Positions 23,929-37,241 of a DNA stretch of 64,000 nt are shown one piece after another (position 1 is the first letter of the stretch; each line of letters opens with the position of its first letter). The stretch is from Eimeria necatrix (taxonomy: Eukaryota; Apicomplexa; Conoidasida; Eucoccidiorida; Eimeriidae), in contig NW_013654563.1 of NCBI RefSeq assembly GCF_000499385.1, forward strand, positions 1-64,000. The letters run 5' to 3'. A program made the position numbers and the translations under genes. The notes beneath the pieces are model-generated. The model had not been told where the DNA came from and did not search any database. It worked only from the letters and a program-made list of their open reading frames with translations.

Positions 23929-26900
23929 TTTGGCTTGTAAGAGCCGGCACTTTCATACTTTGTTCGAATTTATCAACGGCATTGGAGGCGTGCCAGGAAA
24001 TGCTATCCCCCGGAAATAGCCACGGTTTTCTCTCCCAAATGAGAGCAATTCTCTTCCGGCACGTGCCTTGCTTTATTGCAGACAGAAAGCGGCTGCGCGT
24101 GGCGCAGAGACAGGCGCCGTCATTCCTCACTCACAGAAGTCTTGCTGAGTTGCCCTCTAAAGGGTTGAATATGCGTGCTTCCTGGCAAGCACGACGATTA
24201 TGTGGCTCGTCTTCCCCCGGCATCACAGGATTTATCTTTCAGTGTTTAAGCGCTGCTGTGGTTCGATAGTCACACAGTCTAAACTGTCGATTTTGTGCAT
24301 TGCGAGAGCTTGCAGTGAGCGTCCGGCAGGGTTAACAGCAGCTGAGTTGAACAAGTCCCAACAAGTCGCCTGTTGAGTTACTTTGGCGACAAACCCCTTG
24401 CTGTTAAATATCAGTAGCAGCATCCAGCTGCTTCTCCTACGAAGACTTGGGCATTAGGGATGACGAGCAGCTTCGATATGACAGATGAGTATGTGAAGAC
24501 ATTAAGCTCCCCACATGCTTTTTCTGATCCCGCACTACGTTTTTGCACTATGCAAGATGTGTATATTTCTAAGATTCTTCAGTCAGTAGGATGCGTCGTC
24601 TTCAAAAGCTTTTGAAAGTAAGCATCCGTGAGGCAATACTCACACTGGGGAGGCAACCATACCGTTTTTTGTGTACACGGCCTAATAACCAACGACCGAA
24701 ACGCCGACGTATACAGGTTCAAGGCGCGACAAGCTACAAAACCAATCGTATCAAAGTATGCTGATGACGGTTGTTAGTTAGGAGTACAGTTCAGCCAGCA
24801 CTTATAGTGTCATATGGCGAGTTACAAAGCTAGACGCGTCAAAGTATGCAGACGCCGGTTACTATTTTGGATTGCATTTGGTAGTTTAACGTAAATATGT
24901 ACAGGGCTCCCTAGGTGTTAAAATTCCCTATATAGGGTTACAAAGCTTTTACGCCATTTTCTGGAGGAAAATTTGGCTCGGAATTACATTGCGTCTCGAG
25001 CTTGCTAGATGCAGTGATCTACGTGGGTGTGCTGCTGTGGATCATGGGGCTGCCCACTTAATGCATGCACTGGCGTTTGCAGCTGTATCGTAAATACTTA
25101 TTTTCCAGACACGCTTTGTCTATTTTGGAAGATCATCACTTCCCCCACAAATGTACGAGACACCTCGACCTCTGCTGCTTCAGATGTCGTTAGGAGACTT
25201 ATTTCATGTTTTCGCTGCTTTTAGGACATACGCTTCTAATCAACTTGTACCATTTAAAGATTTTTGTCGCTGGAAAAGGTGAATTAAACGAATAAGACTG
25301 AGCTAAAAACCGAACTATAGCAGACTTGTCGTAAGCCCCCAATACTCTAAGCACTCGAGAGCTAACTGCTCGACAGCACAAAGCTCGAAGTGTGTACAAA
25401 ATCATAAGTAGGACGTCCTTAAAACGATAATCAAGGCATTTTGTTTCATGGTTGCACAGAGAGGTCGAGCGTCAAGAAGGCCCAAATCCCAAGCTTTCCA
25501 ATATGGCCATTGTGGGGCTGGGTGTTGCGTTGAGAGCCTACCACGGCTGCTTTGCATTTCATTGGCTCTGGCCTTGTAGAATCACACCTAATACTACTTA
25601 CTGAGGACACTTCTTATCCTTTTAAAAAATCCAGAAAGCATTATTCTAGGTCCATTTTCTAGAGAGATACACTTGAGTTTCTCCGTGGTCCAGCTGCACA
25701 CGGCAGCTTCACTGATTCTTAACAGCCCCAAGCATTTAAATCTAGAACATGCTGTACTTTTTTGCCTAAATATGGGGCTTCTTTGCTAGGTAATTACTTT
25801 AGCTATTACGCCAATCAACATAGTCTGCATTATATAACCCTGAAAGATATTTGTGGGCTACATTGTAGTGTTACGCACCTCAACTTTCCTTCTTTCCACA
25901 ATGTTTGGCTGATCACTATGAGGAGCCTTTGCGCTTCTTCTCCTTTCCTGTATGCTCAACTGTGTTTCCACTTTTCCTTGCCTCACTTCTGCTCGGGATC
26001 GCAGCGCTTTGCGGTTGCTGCTACTATGTGTGCGTGTTGCTCGTGTGTTGCTATCTCTTGCTGTGGGAGGGTCTCCCTGCAGTTGTCTCCTCTTCCACCA
26101 GCGATGGAAATACAATTATCCTATGCGTCGCCTTTGTCGCTCGTATTGTTTCACATTGTGTCTGCGTAGGTCAAATCCAGTCGTCCAGTGTAGGTGGGCA
26201 CTTCTGGGTACGACGTATGATAATTGCTCTAACTTTTTTTTACATGATGTAAAATCTTGTATTTTCTATTAGGCATTGCATCCACTTGCAAGACTGTTGC
26301 TTTTCTTCCGTGTTTCCCTTCATGGTTCACCCTAAAATAAGTGCAAGTTCTAGTCATTTCGCTGAATGGTTAGCTATTCTTTTAGTTCCTGTGCTTCTCA
26401 TGTTTTGCTTTACTGTCAATTTTGACCTCAATTGTAACGCATTCTGTTTCTTCATACTACTGCTAGCTTCATTTGGCACTATTTCACTGTACATTTTCCT
26501 CTTTTTCTCTCTGTCGCCTCTAATTGCTGAGTACGTTTGCTCTATTGTAATCTAGCTGCCTATACTAGTGCTTCTAGTTTTTATTTTACCTCACTTTACT
26601 CTAGGGACAATAAAATTTTAACTAGTGGAGGCCCGTCGGTTTCATGTTCCTGAGCCCTATTGGGTGCGAGCTTTACCAATCTATCATGCCTGTCCCTTTT
26701 TCCTTTTCTATTTAAAGGTTATTGCTACACTATTTTTTTGTCCTCTGTTTTTTGAAGCTCAGAACCTTTACTGGTATTGGCACTAGCGCTGTTATCATTG
26801 TTGCTCAGCTGCATATTTGGCGTCCCTGAGTAGCAGCTACCTGGACCGACTGCACGGGCAGTGTGTGTGCGAGGAATTTAACGATCACAATCTTGGCCCT

Positions 26901-29900
26901 TTTCTGCGCCACAAGCGCTCCCCTGCTGCCTCTCGATAAGCTCTAAAGCTGGCACATACTAATGTTTGGCAAAACACAACGACAGTAGCGTATAGTCATA
27001 GAAGGAACGTATCAAACAGAGCGTGAAATAACGGCTCTATGACAGTAGCAACTGACCGTTTGCGCCACGTAGTTGCGCGGGGCAGCTAGCGAGTTGCTTA
27101 GAAGGCTCCGAACAAGCTTACTCGCCAGAGAAACGCGACCACTTCACTAGGTAGTAGAAGTCATCTCCTTTGGTCCTCTGCCCGATGGACCTGCATCCGA
27201 GTGAGTTTGTGTCATGGGAAGCCAACCGGCGTAGTGATTGCGCGGGCATTGTGGAGCAAGTTGGAAATTGTGAAAGCCGTCGAGGCAAGATTAGGCTCAC
27301 GGCAATTCCGAATAGTATGTCACAGCACCAATGTGCTCTGCGGCTATGAATGGGCTACGATAACCAGTTTCGGGCTAAGGGCATATAGTTACTGCGATTG
27401 CTTATGTGCTGCTGAGCCACACATTCTCCCTGCGTTGTACTCGACAGAAAGACGTTTGGCGTCAGCATACACCTTTTGTTGCCAGTCTTTGCCCTAACAC
27501 AAACCACATGTCTCGTTGAATTGCGCCATATACCCTGTCATACAGTTTCATTTTGGTTGTTGGGGTGCTAGGCGAGGTGCCACCTCCTGTCGACAATATC
27601 AAAGTCGGCTGCATTAAAAGGCGTCTACCTTATCATAACTTCACAGGGAGTGTTCAATTCAGGTGTGGCCAGTCGAGTTTTAAGCCAGGCTTCCCCGCTT
27701 CTGATCTGCAGGCTGAATATAGTTGCAAAGCATCTGCTACAAGGTGGGATTGATGCGATTACTTTGTGCACCGCTCTGAGGGTTAATGTAGGCTACATCG
27801 TGTGTAGTGCCAACAGGCAAACATGGCCGGCCAATATAAGTGTTTGATCATAGTTCTGAGGGCCTTCTTTTGGATGCGATGGCCGCGTGGTCGCGACGAC
27901 TGCAGAGCGGCAGGACCTTGCGCTGCTCGGCTGACAACGTAGCACAGTAATGCCATAGAAATATCATGCAAGCAACGCAGGAGAGCACCACCTCCGGAAT
28001 ACCCCATTTGTTGTCTTTCCTAGAAGCGTTGCCGCTGGCCGTGTTCATAAATGACGTCTGTGTTGGCGTGAGAATGGCTCTGATGTTACCCCTCCTTTCC
28101 GTATGGCAGTGGCTGTGATGTCGTCAAGACCCGCCATTCCACAAACAGATGAAAAACCAAGCCCTGTAGCCGTTTCAAGTCTCGTTTTAACTCGGAAATA
28201 TTTCTTGTCTGGGGGTTTTGCTTGCTGCCTCCTCAGCTCACAACCCTGTAGGGTCTAGAGCGTGTGTTAGTAAGCTCGCCTTTGGGGTGTTGGGACTTCC
28301 TGTGGCCTTGCTTGACGAAACTGGCCAGTGTTGGCTATTCTTAAGTGTCACTGCTCGTTTGCACCCACCACATGCCTGGTTCGCAGGTGCACATAGCAAC
28401 CAAATCGTTTGAGGGCACAAGGAGCCACCGAGAACGCACAACAAGTTGGCGCTCGAGATGAAGCACTATTACAGATCCTCTGTGTACTAGATGGCTCACC
28501 AAAGCCGCACAATGGGATGTTGTAGCTCTTTCAAAGCATCGGTAGCTGACATTAAATGGGAGCATGGCTTTCTACGTTTTGACAGGTTCCATGACACTGT
28601 CCCTGTAAAGCAAATGCATGGAGACACAGATATTCAAATAGTGTCTGTGTATAGCACCGTCATGCTCGAAAACGGCACTACAAAAGAAAGCTCTTAGATC
28701 TATAAAGAGAGCCTGCGGACACGGGAATAATCATACAAGCCAGGAGGAGTTCGGGGATATTTACCTCTCAAAATCATAATCCCACGCACCAAGCAAATGA
28801 TGACGGCCATGGCAAAGGGAGCGTAATCATCTCCTGAGTGCTGTATTCACAAGCAAACTCCTTGCCTCCTTAGGCATCACTTTCTTCTGAATCCGTTTTT
28901 CTAGTTATGGATGGGCGAAAGCTGCGAAAAATATTTTATAATGAAATTTCCGTGCAAGGACATATCTATTCTTTGTGCATTATTCTGACCTGCGTGATTT
29001 CTGGCTAATGCGCTAGTCTCTTTCCTGATGCATGCAAAGTGTCAAAAATTGTGATGGCGTCTAGTGGAACTAATTGTGGAAATAGGCGGTGACGGCTCGC
29101 TCGCTCGCTACGAATTTTGAAAACAGAATACAGGCGAAGCGAGATATTGCTCAGGGGCCTTCACACTTAGTGGCATAGACGGCCTAATAAAGAACGGTGG
29201 CTAATCAACATTGGAATCACAGTGCTGAAGCGTAACAAGATCCAACACGGCTTCTCCCTGACAAAAAGTAAAGCAAGCATGTCAATTGCTGCCAGTGTTT
29301 CGTTCAGCTCCTTCGCTTTCGTCCATGCTCGCTAACGTGCAGATGCCGGGACTGTTCTCCCGTGTCACTGCTAAATATGTTGTGCTCCTAGTGATCAACC
29401 TAAGAGCACGTGCAGAGACTAATTGGGCCTTTGTCGAAACAGTTACTCTGACAATTTTGCCATCATCAAGTAGCTGTGAATCCCAGCAAAGGATCTCCTG
29501 TCCTCTTGCCCATATGTATATTTCTCCTGAGCTATGGCATCGACGTCTGGAGAGGATTTAAGAAATGCAATAGCGGTTACAATATTCTTGCATTTTCTGG
29601 CGCTTCATCAAGGACATTTACATCTCTCTTTGCATGCGCCCGTCTATACCTCACCGCACATCTCGCTCGCCATGACTTGGGAGATTTGTTCTGCTACAAC
29701 GAGGTGCATCGATGCCATTCCTTCAGAAAAAGCAGTCAGGGAGGCTGCCACACTCTAAGTTGTGTCTTGCTAATCGTTTTTTGAGACATTTTCCGCCTTC
29801 GCGGGTAGGACTTCGAAATGTGCTCTCCTTGCGTATCATTATTAATCCCATTTTCATATTACTTGAGTTAGCCCTAGACTTCGTGAAAGACTTGAACGGT

Positions 29901-30953
29901 TGCAGAAGAACCAAGGCAACGGAAATGTTGCTTTCATCTGCCGCGTTCAGCTGTTTCCGCGTCTTTGCTCACAACCTGTGTCCTAGACATTTTCCTGACT
30001 AACGCTGGACCAGAGAATAGGTCTGCTTTGGGCCGTTACAGTACCAATGCGGAATCCCCAAGTCCCCAACGTAGGCTTAAAGCAACAGCAGCAGGCTGTC
30101 AACACTCCTTTTTTGCACTCAGCCTTTTCTCTGTTACCTATCGTAGTGCACCTTAGGAGTTTAGGTCGTGATTCAGTAACAACAGAGTCGCACGTTTGCC
30201 CATGCCTGCTGAAAGCTGCTGGCCGTTGGGGCCGTGGTCTGCTGCCCCAGTACGACGCTTACCCGTCGAAACTAAAGTGGCTCCTATTACATACTCGAAT
30301 ACTTACATATTTGATTGCATCAGAATGCAAAAGTTGTCGCTGCTGATTCCCATTTTAAAGCTAGACTGTAGGGGGGTATTCAAGCTCTACAACGGCCATA
30401 ATAGTTGCGAACTACTAGAGGCAATGCCGGTCCGAGGGGGGGGATATTCTCAAATGAAAGTGGCCAGAAGAACTACACAAAGGAGGAAAACAAGCAACCT
30501 GAATAGCAAAAATTTGGAGTTCTGGCCGCAACAGCGCATGACCGCACGACCCTGTAGTCGCACTCGAAAGGCGCCCGCATTCCTTACAATCGACCAAAGC
30601 AAAGATAAGGCTAGGCACATACAAAGATTAATTATTCAAAAGCTCAGCACGCTTTGAAGTGAACAAATCGGACGCTCTGTCGTGCGCAGCTCCCGGCATT
30701 TCTAACAATTCTTCACTGCCGTGTGAAGCTCCGCTGTCTAGTCCCATAGCTCGTCACGCTCATCTACAACCTGCCAGTTCTTCCCATGAAATTGTTAAAT
30801 TGATAATTTCATGACTGGTTGAAAGCAATTTGTCCGAATAAGTGAGCAAATACAACTAGCAAGTTGGGCAGGGCAGGCACAGTAAAGACGGCTGCTAATT
30901 TTCGCCTTCGGTAGTCACCTAGGATATGGAAATGCTGTAACCAAGAACACAAT
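23929..30953. other. 7 kb without a confident gene
   Basis: No chain of exons could be built on either strand. The part next to 23928 should hold the TSP1 gene promoter. At 24730-24772 and 24820-24860 a degenerate direct repeat shares tcaaagtatgc-ga-g-cggtt. From about 25.9 to 26.8 kb the plus strand is strongly pyrimidine-rich, and open frames there give hydrophobic, Cys-rich translations that look like chance. Frames at 27201-27497 and 28491-28697 have no splice or start context. It may contain UTRs, noncoding transcripts or highly diverged exons. Confidence 0.4.
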
Positions 30954-32066
30954 TCATAGGTTTTTCTGTTTCAGCAAGTAGTAGCGTCGGCCCATTTTGT
31001 CGAACGGATCCTGACTAAGGGCGTAGTTTGCTGCATGCAACAGCTTCCATGCATCCTCGTTCAGGGCTTTGATATAAAAAACCAGAGCGATGTTCTCAAT
31101 TGCATATGCGAAACTTTCGATGTCTATGTCTGGATCCAGTGAATGACTTTTATCCATTAGTTCGTCCTTCACGCTGCATACAAGCAGGAAGCTCTCCCCG
31201 AAGATGACGTACGGGTCTGGCACCGTCCTTATGCCCATTTTCCGGCGCACTATGATTGGAGTATGCGGCATTATTTCCATGTATGTGACAATCGAGCTGG
31301 CGGGGAAGCCTCTATATGCCCAGGTCACTACGAGGCTGGCAAACGTAAGGCTGACGCAGTACTTTTTCTTCTCACTCGTTGCGTGGTGTGCTATTCTTAC
31401 TCCCTCCTCAGTTTTTCACAGAATCTCTGCTCACATTTTTTTCAACTAGGAAGGGGGCCATCATGACATACTTCTGCTTTTACAAGAGCTCTCCTTCCCT
31501 CGAAGCTATAGAAGCTGAAATATGTCACGACTCTCTTTCGAGTTAAGGAGTTGTGAACAGAAATTCTGAATAACTACAGAAACTTAAGGTACAACGAGTG
31601 AGACTGCTTTGGCTTGATGGTGCTTTCCATTGATATGGTAATGTCCACTCGACTCACATTTTCCTGATGACGACGGGCTCTGTTCCAGACGCAATAGAGC
31701 TTCCTTGTTAGGACTTCCGTGGGCCTCCGTAGGCGATGCTTGTACATTTGTCTTATGGTGCTTCTGGGATTGCGCATATGTTTGCAGATGGGTAAAGAAA
31801 CAGCGGCATCTGCTGCTGGTGGGGGTCACGGCCATGGAGGCCACTGAGCCCGAGAACATGGTTTTTTGTAAACGACCTCTCCCGGCCGGTCTATCGCAGC
31901 CTTCTTGAGAGCCCTGTTTCATCTCACTGATCTGTTTTTCTTTACAGCGTTTCCCTATATGCATTTGATTTATGAGCACGAGAAGTGCTTGGTTGGTATC
32001 TAAAGAGCTTATATTTCTGCAGGCATTGTGTACTATCGGCCGGCCATACAGAAGACACGAAGCCAC
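30954..32066 (-). CDS. 3' part of an unidentified gene
   Basis: Not recognised. A minus-strand exon ends at 31593 with donor GTT|GTACCT and is open upstream to about 32066. Its translation is Ser/His/Lys-rich (SPNKEALLRLEQSPSSSGK). A second exon, open from about 31.34 kb, ends at the TGA at 30954-30956. It carries IVRRKMGIRTVPDPYVIFG, then DIESFAYAIENIALVFYIKA and a basic end LLKQKNL. The second exon has the regular helix-like pattern of a folded domain. The acceptor joining them was not fixed (candidates near gtttgccag or gcatatag around 31.32-31.35 kb). Upstream exons probably lie in 32.1-32.6 kb, where both strands have protein-like frames. Composition and a shared strand suggest a single gene, but this is inference. 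Confidence 0.5.
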
Positions 32067-33695
32067 TGCGTCTGCAGCGACTTTACTGTCTTTTCATTTC
32101 GCAAGCCTCTGATGCTCCGCAAGTTGGCATTTCCTGAAGCTTAACCAAACTGCCATATTGCTGTCGCGGCGCTTCAGCGTGAGCGTCTCCGTCACCAAAC
32201 CCTTATCGGAAGGCACGCCTCTGCGCACTGTGGAAAACTCTGTGAAGAGTTTAGGCTATACGCCGCCTGATTAGAGCAACCCAGAACAAATGCTGAACGT
32301 AAACGTGGGCACTCTATGGCTGAAGTCTTCGCTTATCCCAAGTTTCGGGTTAAGCGGAGACTTAAGGCTTTTTTGCTTTTCCCCGGAGATTCTCCATTGA
32401 ATAGCCGCATTGCCTCGTTTCTTCCGATAGTGCGCGAGTTTATAGTAGGTTCGCATACTAGTGCACATAAAGTTATGCATATTGACTTATTACGAAGATG
32501 ATGCAGGGCGTAGACGCTGACGGCATGCCGCAGACACAGGACACTTGCAGGACGGTACATGGAGTTCAACTCGTGCTTTCTTCGGCGAGGAAGCCTAAAT
32601 TAGCTTCTGGTTAACTCAGAGGCAAGCTGGGCAATTCTTGGGGAGGGGATTACAGTGCGTCTCCCTTTTGCGACAATGCTTGAGTTGGAACCCTGGGAAA
32701 CTAATGCTGTCCACAGAGGTGCGGGCTAGCGCCCCGAAAATGCAGCACGATGGAGCTAGCATTCAGCCATACAAGTCATAGTCGCGTGCGCCTTGGAACT
32801 TAATCTTTCCGCTCCTCTTGTCTGGAGGTCATTCACACGAGCTCCCTTCACCGTGCGCTTAAAGGAGCACACATACGTGTCTGAAATTTAGTGCCATAGT
32901 ATCAAGTACACAGGCTTCAGTACAACTCCAAGCCAGGGTGGATGGCCAGCGCTTGGGTGAAAGGGCACGGAAGACCACTGGCTATATGGGGGAGGTCCCC
33001 CTGTAGGTTGTACTTTATCCGTGGGTTCCTCACACACTCGCGTTCCTCTGCTGCTGGAATTGGGCTATTCAGTAATTAGAAAGTGGCCATTAGACCGTGC
33101 ACCAAACATCTACACAGCACTGCAAATTTCAGTGAGAGTCAGCAGCGGCCTCATTCCATAGGTCACCATGTTCAATGTTACGACAGGCCTTTCTACATTC
33201 CCGGAAAAAAATTGGAAAACGCCAAAAAATTTAAGATAAGTTAAGTACGCTTCTTGTCTAAGGTATACTGGTGGGGTCTTATGGTTTGTCCCACTGTTTC
33301 CCTCATGGTTTGCCCCAGCCCTCTATAGTAGTTTGTTGTCAGCAGGGCCGGATATGGCCCCCCTGCTCCGCAGGCGCTCTCGACTAAACACCATGTTTAA
33401 TTCCTGGCCATTTGATTGACTTGGCAAAAATATGGATTGGCCTCTAGGACTCGAGGTCTCTGGTTTCCCGGTTTAGCTTTTTGACCTGGCGTTTTATGCC
33501 CTCCGACCTCCGGACACAGGAGCATGGGAGAGTGATAGCCAAATCCTTGACGACGACCACGTATATTCGGCATTCAGAAAACACATTTGATATGTTATGA
33601 AGTAGAGACCAGGATTTCGTCTTCGAGGTGTGGTGTGGCATCCGCGCATCCACCATTGGTCACTGTGCCGCATTGCTCGAGTTGCACTTACACAG

Positions 33696-36600
33696 CAAGC
33701 CCTTCAAAAATCGACACCTCACCAAATGGATATTTGCTCAGCTCAACAGCACCAGTTGCTGCCTTCCCAGCAGCAGCCGCAAAACAGGCTGTCGCATCAG
33801 CGACAGTATCACCAGCAAGACCAACAGGAGCGGTGTCAACAGCGTAGCCAGCAGCAGCAACATCAGCAGGAGCTGCAGGAGGGGCTGCATCAACTCCCCG
33901 CTGTGCAGAAAGAGGCGGTTTCCTTCGCTCACCGAGCGGCAAGTCTGCCTCCCTCTATCAGGCAGACATCTTCTCGCATTTCAGTGCAGACCATTCCAAA
34001 TCATATCCAGCAGCAGCAGCCCCACCAACTTCAGCAGCAGCATCATCCGACATTGCAGCAACAATACCATACCAATCAGCGTCTTCAGCAGCCACAACAG
34101 TCACAGCAGCTTCAGCAGCAGCAGCCCCCGCAACTGCAGCAGCCGACTGGAAGCGGGACTCCTGTGAGGCCTTCCCACACAGGACAGCAGCAACAGTTAC
34201 ACGCTGAACAACACAGGCAAAGGGTTGTAGAGGGTCAGGGGCTGGATGCCGTGGGTCTGCATTATTGTCCCAGTGCAGCAGGAGCAGCATCACGGTACAC
34301 TGACGCCTCGCGAGGACCACCCAGCTGCACGAACAACCCGCTGTACCCTTCGTATCCGCTGTCAGGGGCAGCACCTTCATCGCTGCCGCAGCCGTGGCAG
34401 CAGCAGCAGCAGCAATGGCTCCAGCAGCAATGGCTGCAACAGCAGTGGCAGCAGCAACAGCAGGCGATGCAGATGCAACAGCAAATGAGGAATGTATTGC
34501 CAGCACCTGCGTATTCTGACCCTGTAAAGTTAAATACTACACTCGTGAGCGAATTCGAAAACTCTTTGGCATCATGTATAGCCTAGTCTGTGTGTTTGGG
34601 CCTTGGAAGAAGCCTTCGTTGTGGTCCGGCTTCTGTTCAGCTCCGCCCAACACAACTGCTGCCCATGAGGCTCCTTGGCGATCTCCGGTTGTACGTACCT
34701 CACCGCGAGCCCTTTTTGGGCGAAGGAGGGCAAGTCTGAGGATTATGAGTATATGAAGCATGGCACATGTTCCAGCTCGTGGACTTCATGTTTCATGTGC
34801 AGAAAATACTTCTGTGTTTACATTACATCCAGGATACTCTTTGCATTATGATTATTGCTTGCACAGCTTGCGCAGACGTACGTATTAGTGCTTCGGGAAG
34901 CCTGCTGATCTGCTTTGTGTTTATGGCTCTCAGAAGCGTTCACATGTACCTCCTGGGCAAGCAGGTGAAGCACTCCGTGGCTACAGATGAGGCGGATGAA
35001 TGCACGCGAGATGTCATGGCCCTCATTGAGGCAAGGGAGGTGCCGGCAGACAGCACCATGCCTCTCCTCATACACGACGTGAGTGAATTTCCAAGCTGCA
35101 CAAATCAGCCTGAGAATTTGTGCCCATTTGAGCGCCTACACCGAACTCTATACATCTGTCTGAGCACCAAGATATGGCTGTACGAGGGCATCTACATTTC
35201 ATGATTTTCGGTAGGTAAGGACATTCTAGTTTGAAGTTAAAAACATTTGCGTCTCAGGGTCGTGTCGTTTGCGGAGGACCTGAGGTCTGTCTTCGGTACC
35301 TGGCGAAAAAATTGGGCCAATATGGCATCGATCACATGAAAGATGCACTGCAAGACCGGCTGGTGAGTGCACTTTGTTGCTTTTAGCGAAGGTGCAGGTA
35401 CTGTTTCTATTTGCTGCTGCCAAAGTTCTCGGTGTGGAATCAGGATAATAGGCTTTTAACAACAGCAGGGGCAGCAACAACATCAAGCGTTAACTGCATC
35501 TCAAACTTTGCTGCAGAAAGTCCATAAAGAACTTTACCCCATGCTTCTAATTCTATATACGCTGAATTTGGTCTACACGCATTGTTATTGTCCTGAGTGC
35601 AGCTCATGGACCTCAATACTTGGTTTAATGTACAGCAAGCCGCAATCCAGTCCATCCTTTCTCCAGATTCCATGGCTAAGGATGCTATCTGCGACTACGT
35701 AAAGGTGGGGATGGCATTGAGACTGTGATGGGGCTGAAGGCTAACTTCACGTTCACGAGGTGGCACAGGTCGTCTTTGGAGAGTCATGGTGCACTTTATG
35801 GGCGCATTTGCACTTTTCGGCCTTCGCCAGTGCCAGGGACTGTCTTGTGCAGGATGCGGTGCGTGTCGCAGAGCCGACGCCATTTTTACTTAGAAGCGGA
35901 GAAGTTGCTGGCATTTTTTAACAGCAAGTTTGCTTTCACGGCACAGTCCAGCGTCGACGCATCCTTGAGGGCCCCAATAGTCAGCCTAGACGCCTCCATC
36001 AGGGGGCCAGTGGTCAGCAGATTGCAGCCTTTTTTTCTTGGCGAGGAAGATTCCCTCGCTGACTATTTCTTATTTTCCCTGATCGATGACGATCAGCGAA
36101 TTGCTGAATGCCTCATCAGCAGCGGCAGCACTGAAGAGACCATTAACGGAGACCAGCAGAAGGAGCAACTACACCAAGAGAATGCGGAAGTGGAGATGCA
36201 TTACTTCAAAGAAACCCCCCAGCTGCATGCCCTCTATGTAGCTTTGCTAAATCTACCCCTGATACAGGAGGCACTTCTGTCCAGCGACGGGCAGGGAACA
36301 GCCTCAATATTAGCAGCAGGAATGGCCGCAGCACAGGAGGAGGGATGTCCTGGTGCTTCAAGGGAGACAAAGGACAGGCCAGCACCATGCGTAGCTACTG
36401 AGGCATCAACAACTGTGTCTGCCAGTGACTCCCCTCTGCAACACCTGCAGCGGCAGCAGCTTTTGATGCAGCAGCAACAACAGATGAAGCAGTTGCAGCA
36501 TATGGGTGAGTCCGGGTGCATGAACCAACTGTGGTGCTAACTTCTTCCGTTCACCTTATGCTTAGACGGTGCGCCAGCGTATGTACCAACATAGGAACAC

Positions 36601-37241
36601 GCGTAGTGCTGCTCGCTAGCTAGGAAGTCTGTATCTTCTGTGCCTGTATCCATGTTTCACCTGTGTGCGTCTGTTTTTGGTTCAACATCCGAGTGCCATG
36701 CGTGAATTAGTCTACTAACATGCGTCTAACACATTAGATCGTGCTGTTGACCGCAGGTTTAGCTGGAGCTCTTCCTCAGTGCGGAGAGACTCCCCAGGTC
36801 TATAACATACAGTCTGCTGGGGCCCTGTACTGCTTGCCCCGGGCTTCTGCAACTGTTGGAGCGTCGCAGCTAACTTTGCCCAGGGCAACCCCAGTGGGGC
36901 CCTTTGGAAGTCTTGTTGGCTGCTCCGGTTACATGCAGCCAATGATGCCTCCACATACAGCTGTTGGGACCGCTTATCCCGGGGCCTATTTGGGGAGCTA
37001 TTGGCAACCCCTCACACCTGGGGGAACTCGGCAACCCCAAGAGAGCTCCCAGAGAGAAGATTGCACACTCTACGCAGTCCCTAATCCTACAGCAGCCCAT
37101 CCACAACAGGGACAGCAGCAGGGGGTCCAAAAGGGGCCACCCATGCAGCAAATGCAACAATACCAGTACACCAGTACTAACGTACCCCGTGGTGCACCTG
37201 CAGAGGCGGCTGTCGGCGTCGATGTAGAAGGAGCTAAGTGA
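33696..37241 (+). CDS. Gln-rich multi-exon protein of unknown function
   Basis: The first exon seen starts after acceptor ttacacag at 33695 and runs to donor CCT|GTAAAG at 34523. It is a 276-codon Gln-rich block with a Trp/Gln repeat (QQQWLQQQW). Phase-0 exons then follow: 34641-34733 (LRPTQLLPMRLLGDL), 34776-34868, one ending at GAC|GTGAGT with ADECTRDVMALIEAR, about 35.26-35.36 kb (CLRYLAKKLGQYGIDHMK), about 35.60-35.70 kb (DLNTWFNVQQAAIQ) and one with FGESWCTLWAHL. Next comes an exon ending at 36505 (EEDSLADYFLFSLIDDDQ, then Gln-rich), and the last is 36757-37241 with stop TAA. The folded middle region is not recognised. The 5' end was not found, the junction near 35.9 kb is unresolved, and the Gln-rich block could be a separate gene. 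Confidence 0.55.

Noticed and set aside
25762..26555. Hydrophobic Cys-rich plus frames as a membrane or surface antigen gene
   Set aside because: The DNA is a pyrimidine-rich tract, which forces Phe/Ser/Leu/Cys translations; no signal peptide with a splice chain was found.
33958..34506. Alanine-rich 182-codon frame on the minus strand
   Set aside because: It is the reverse of the CAG-encoded Gln-rich exon; the plus frame has a clean acceptor and donor and in-phase neighbours.
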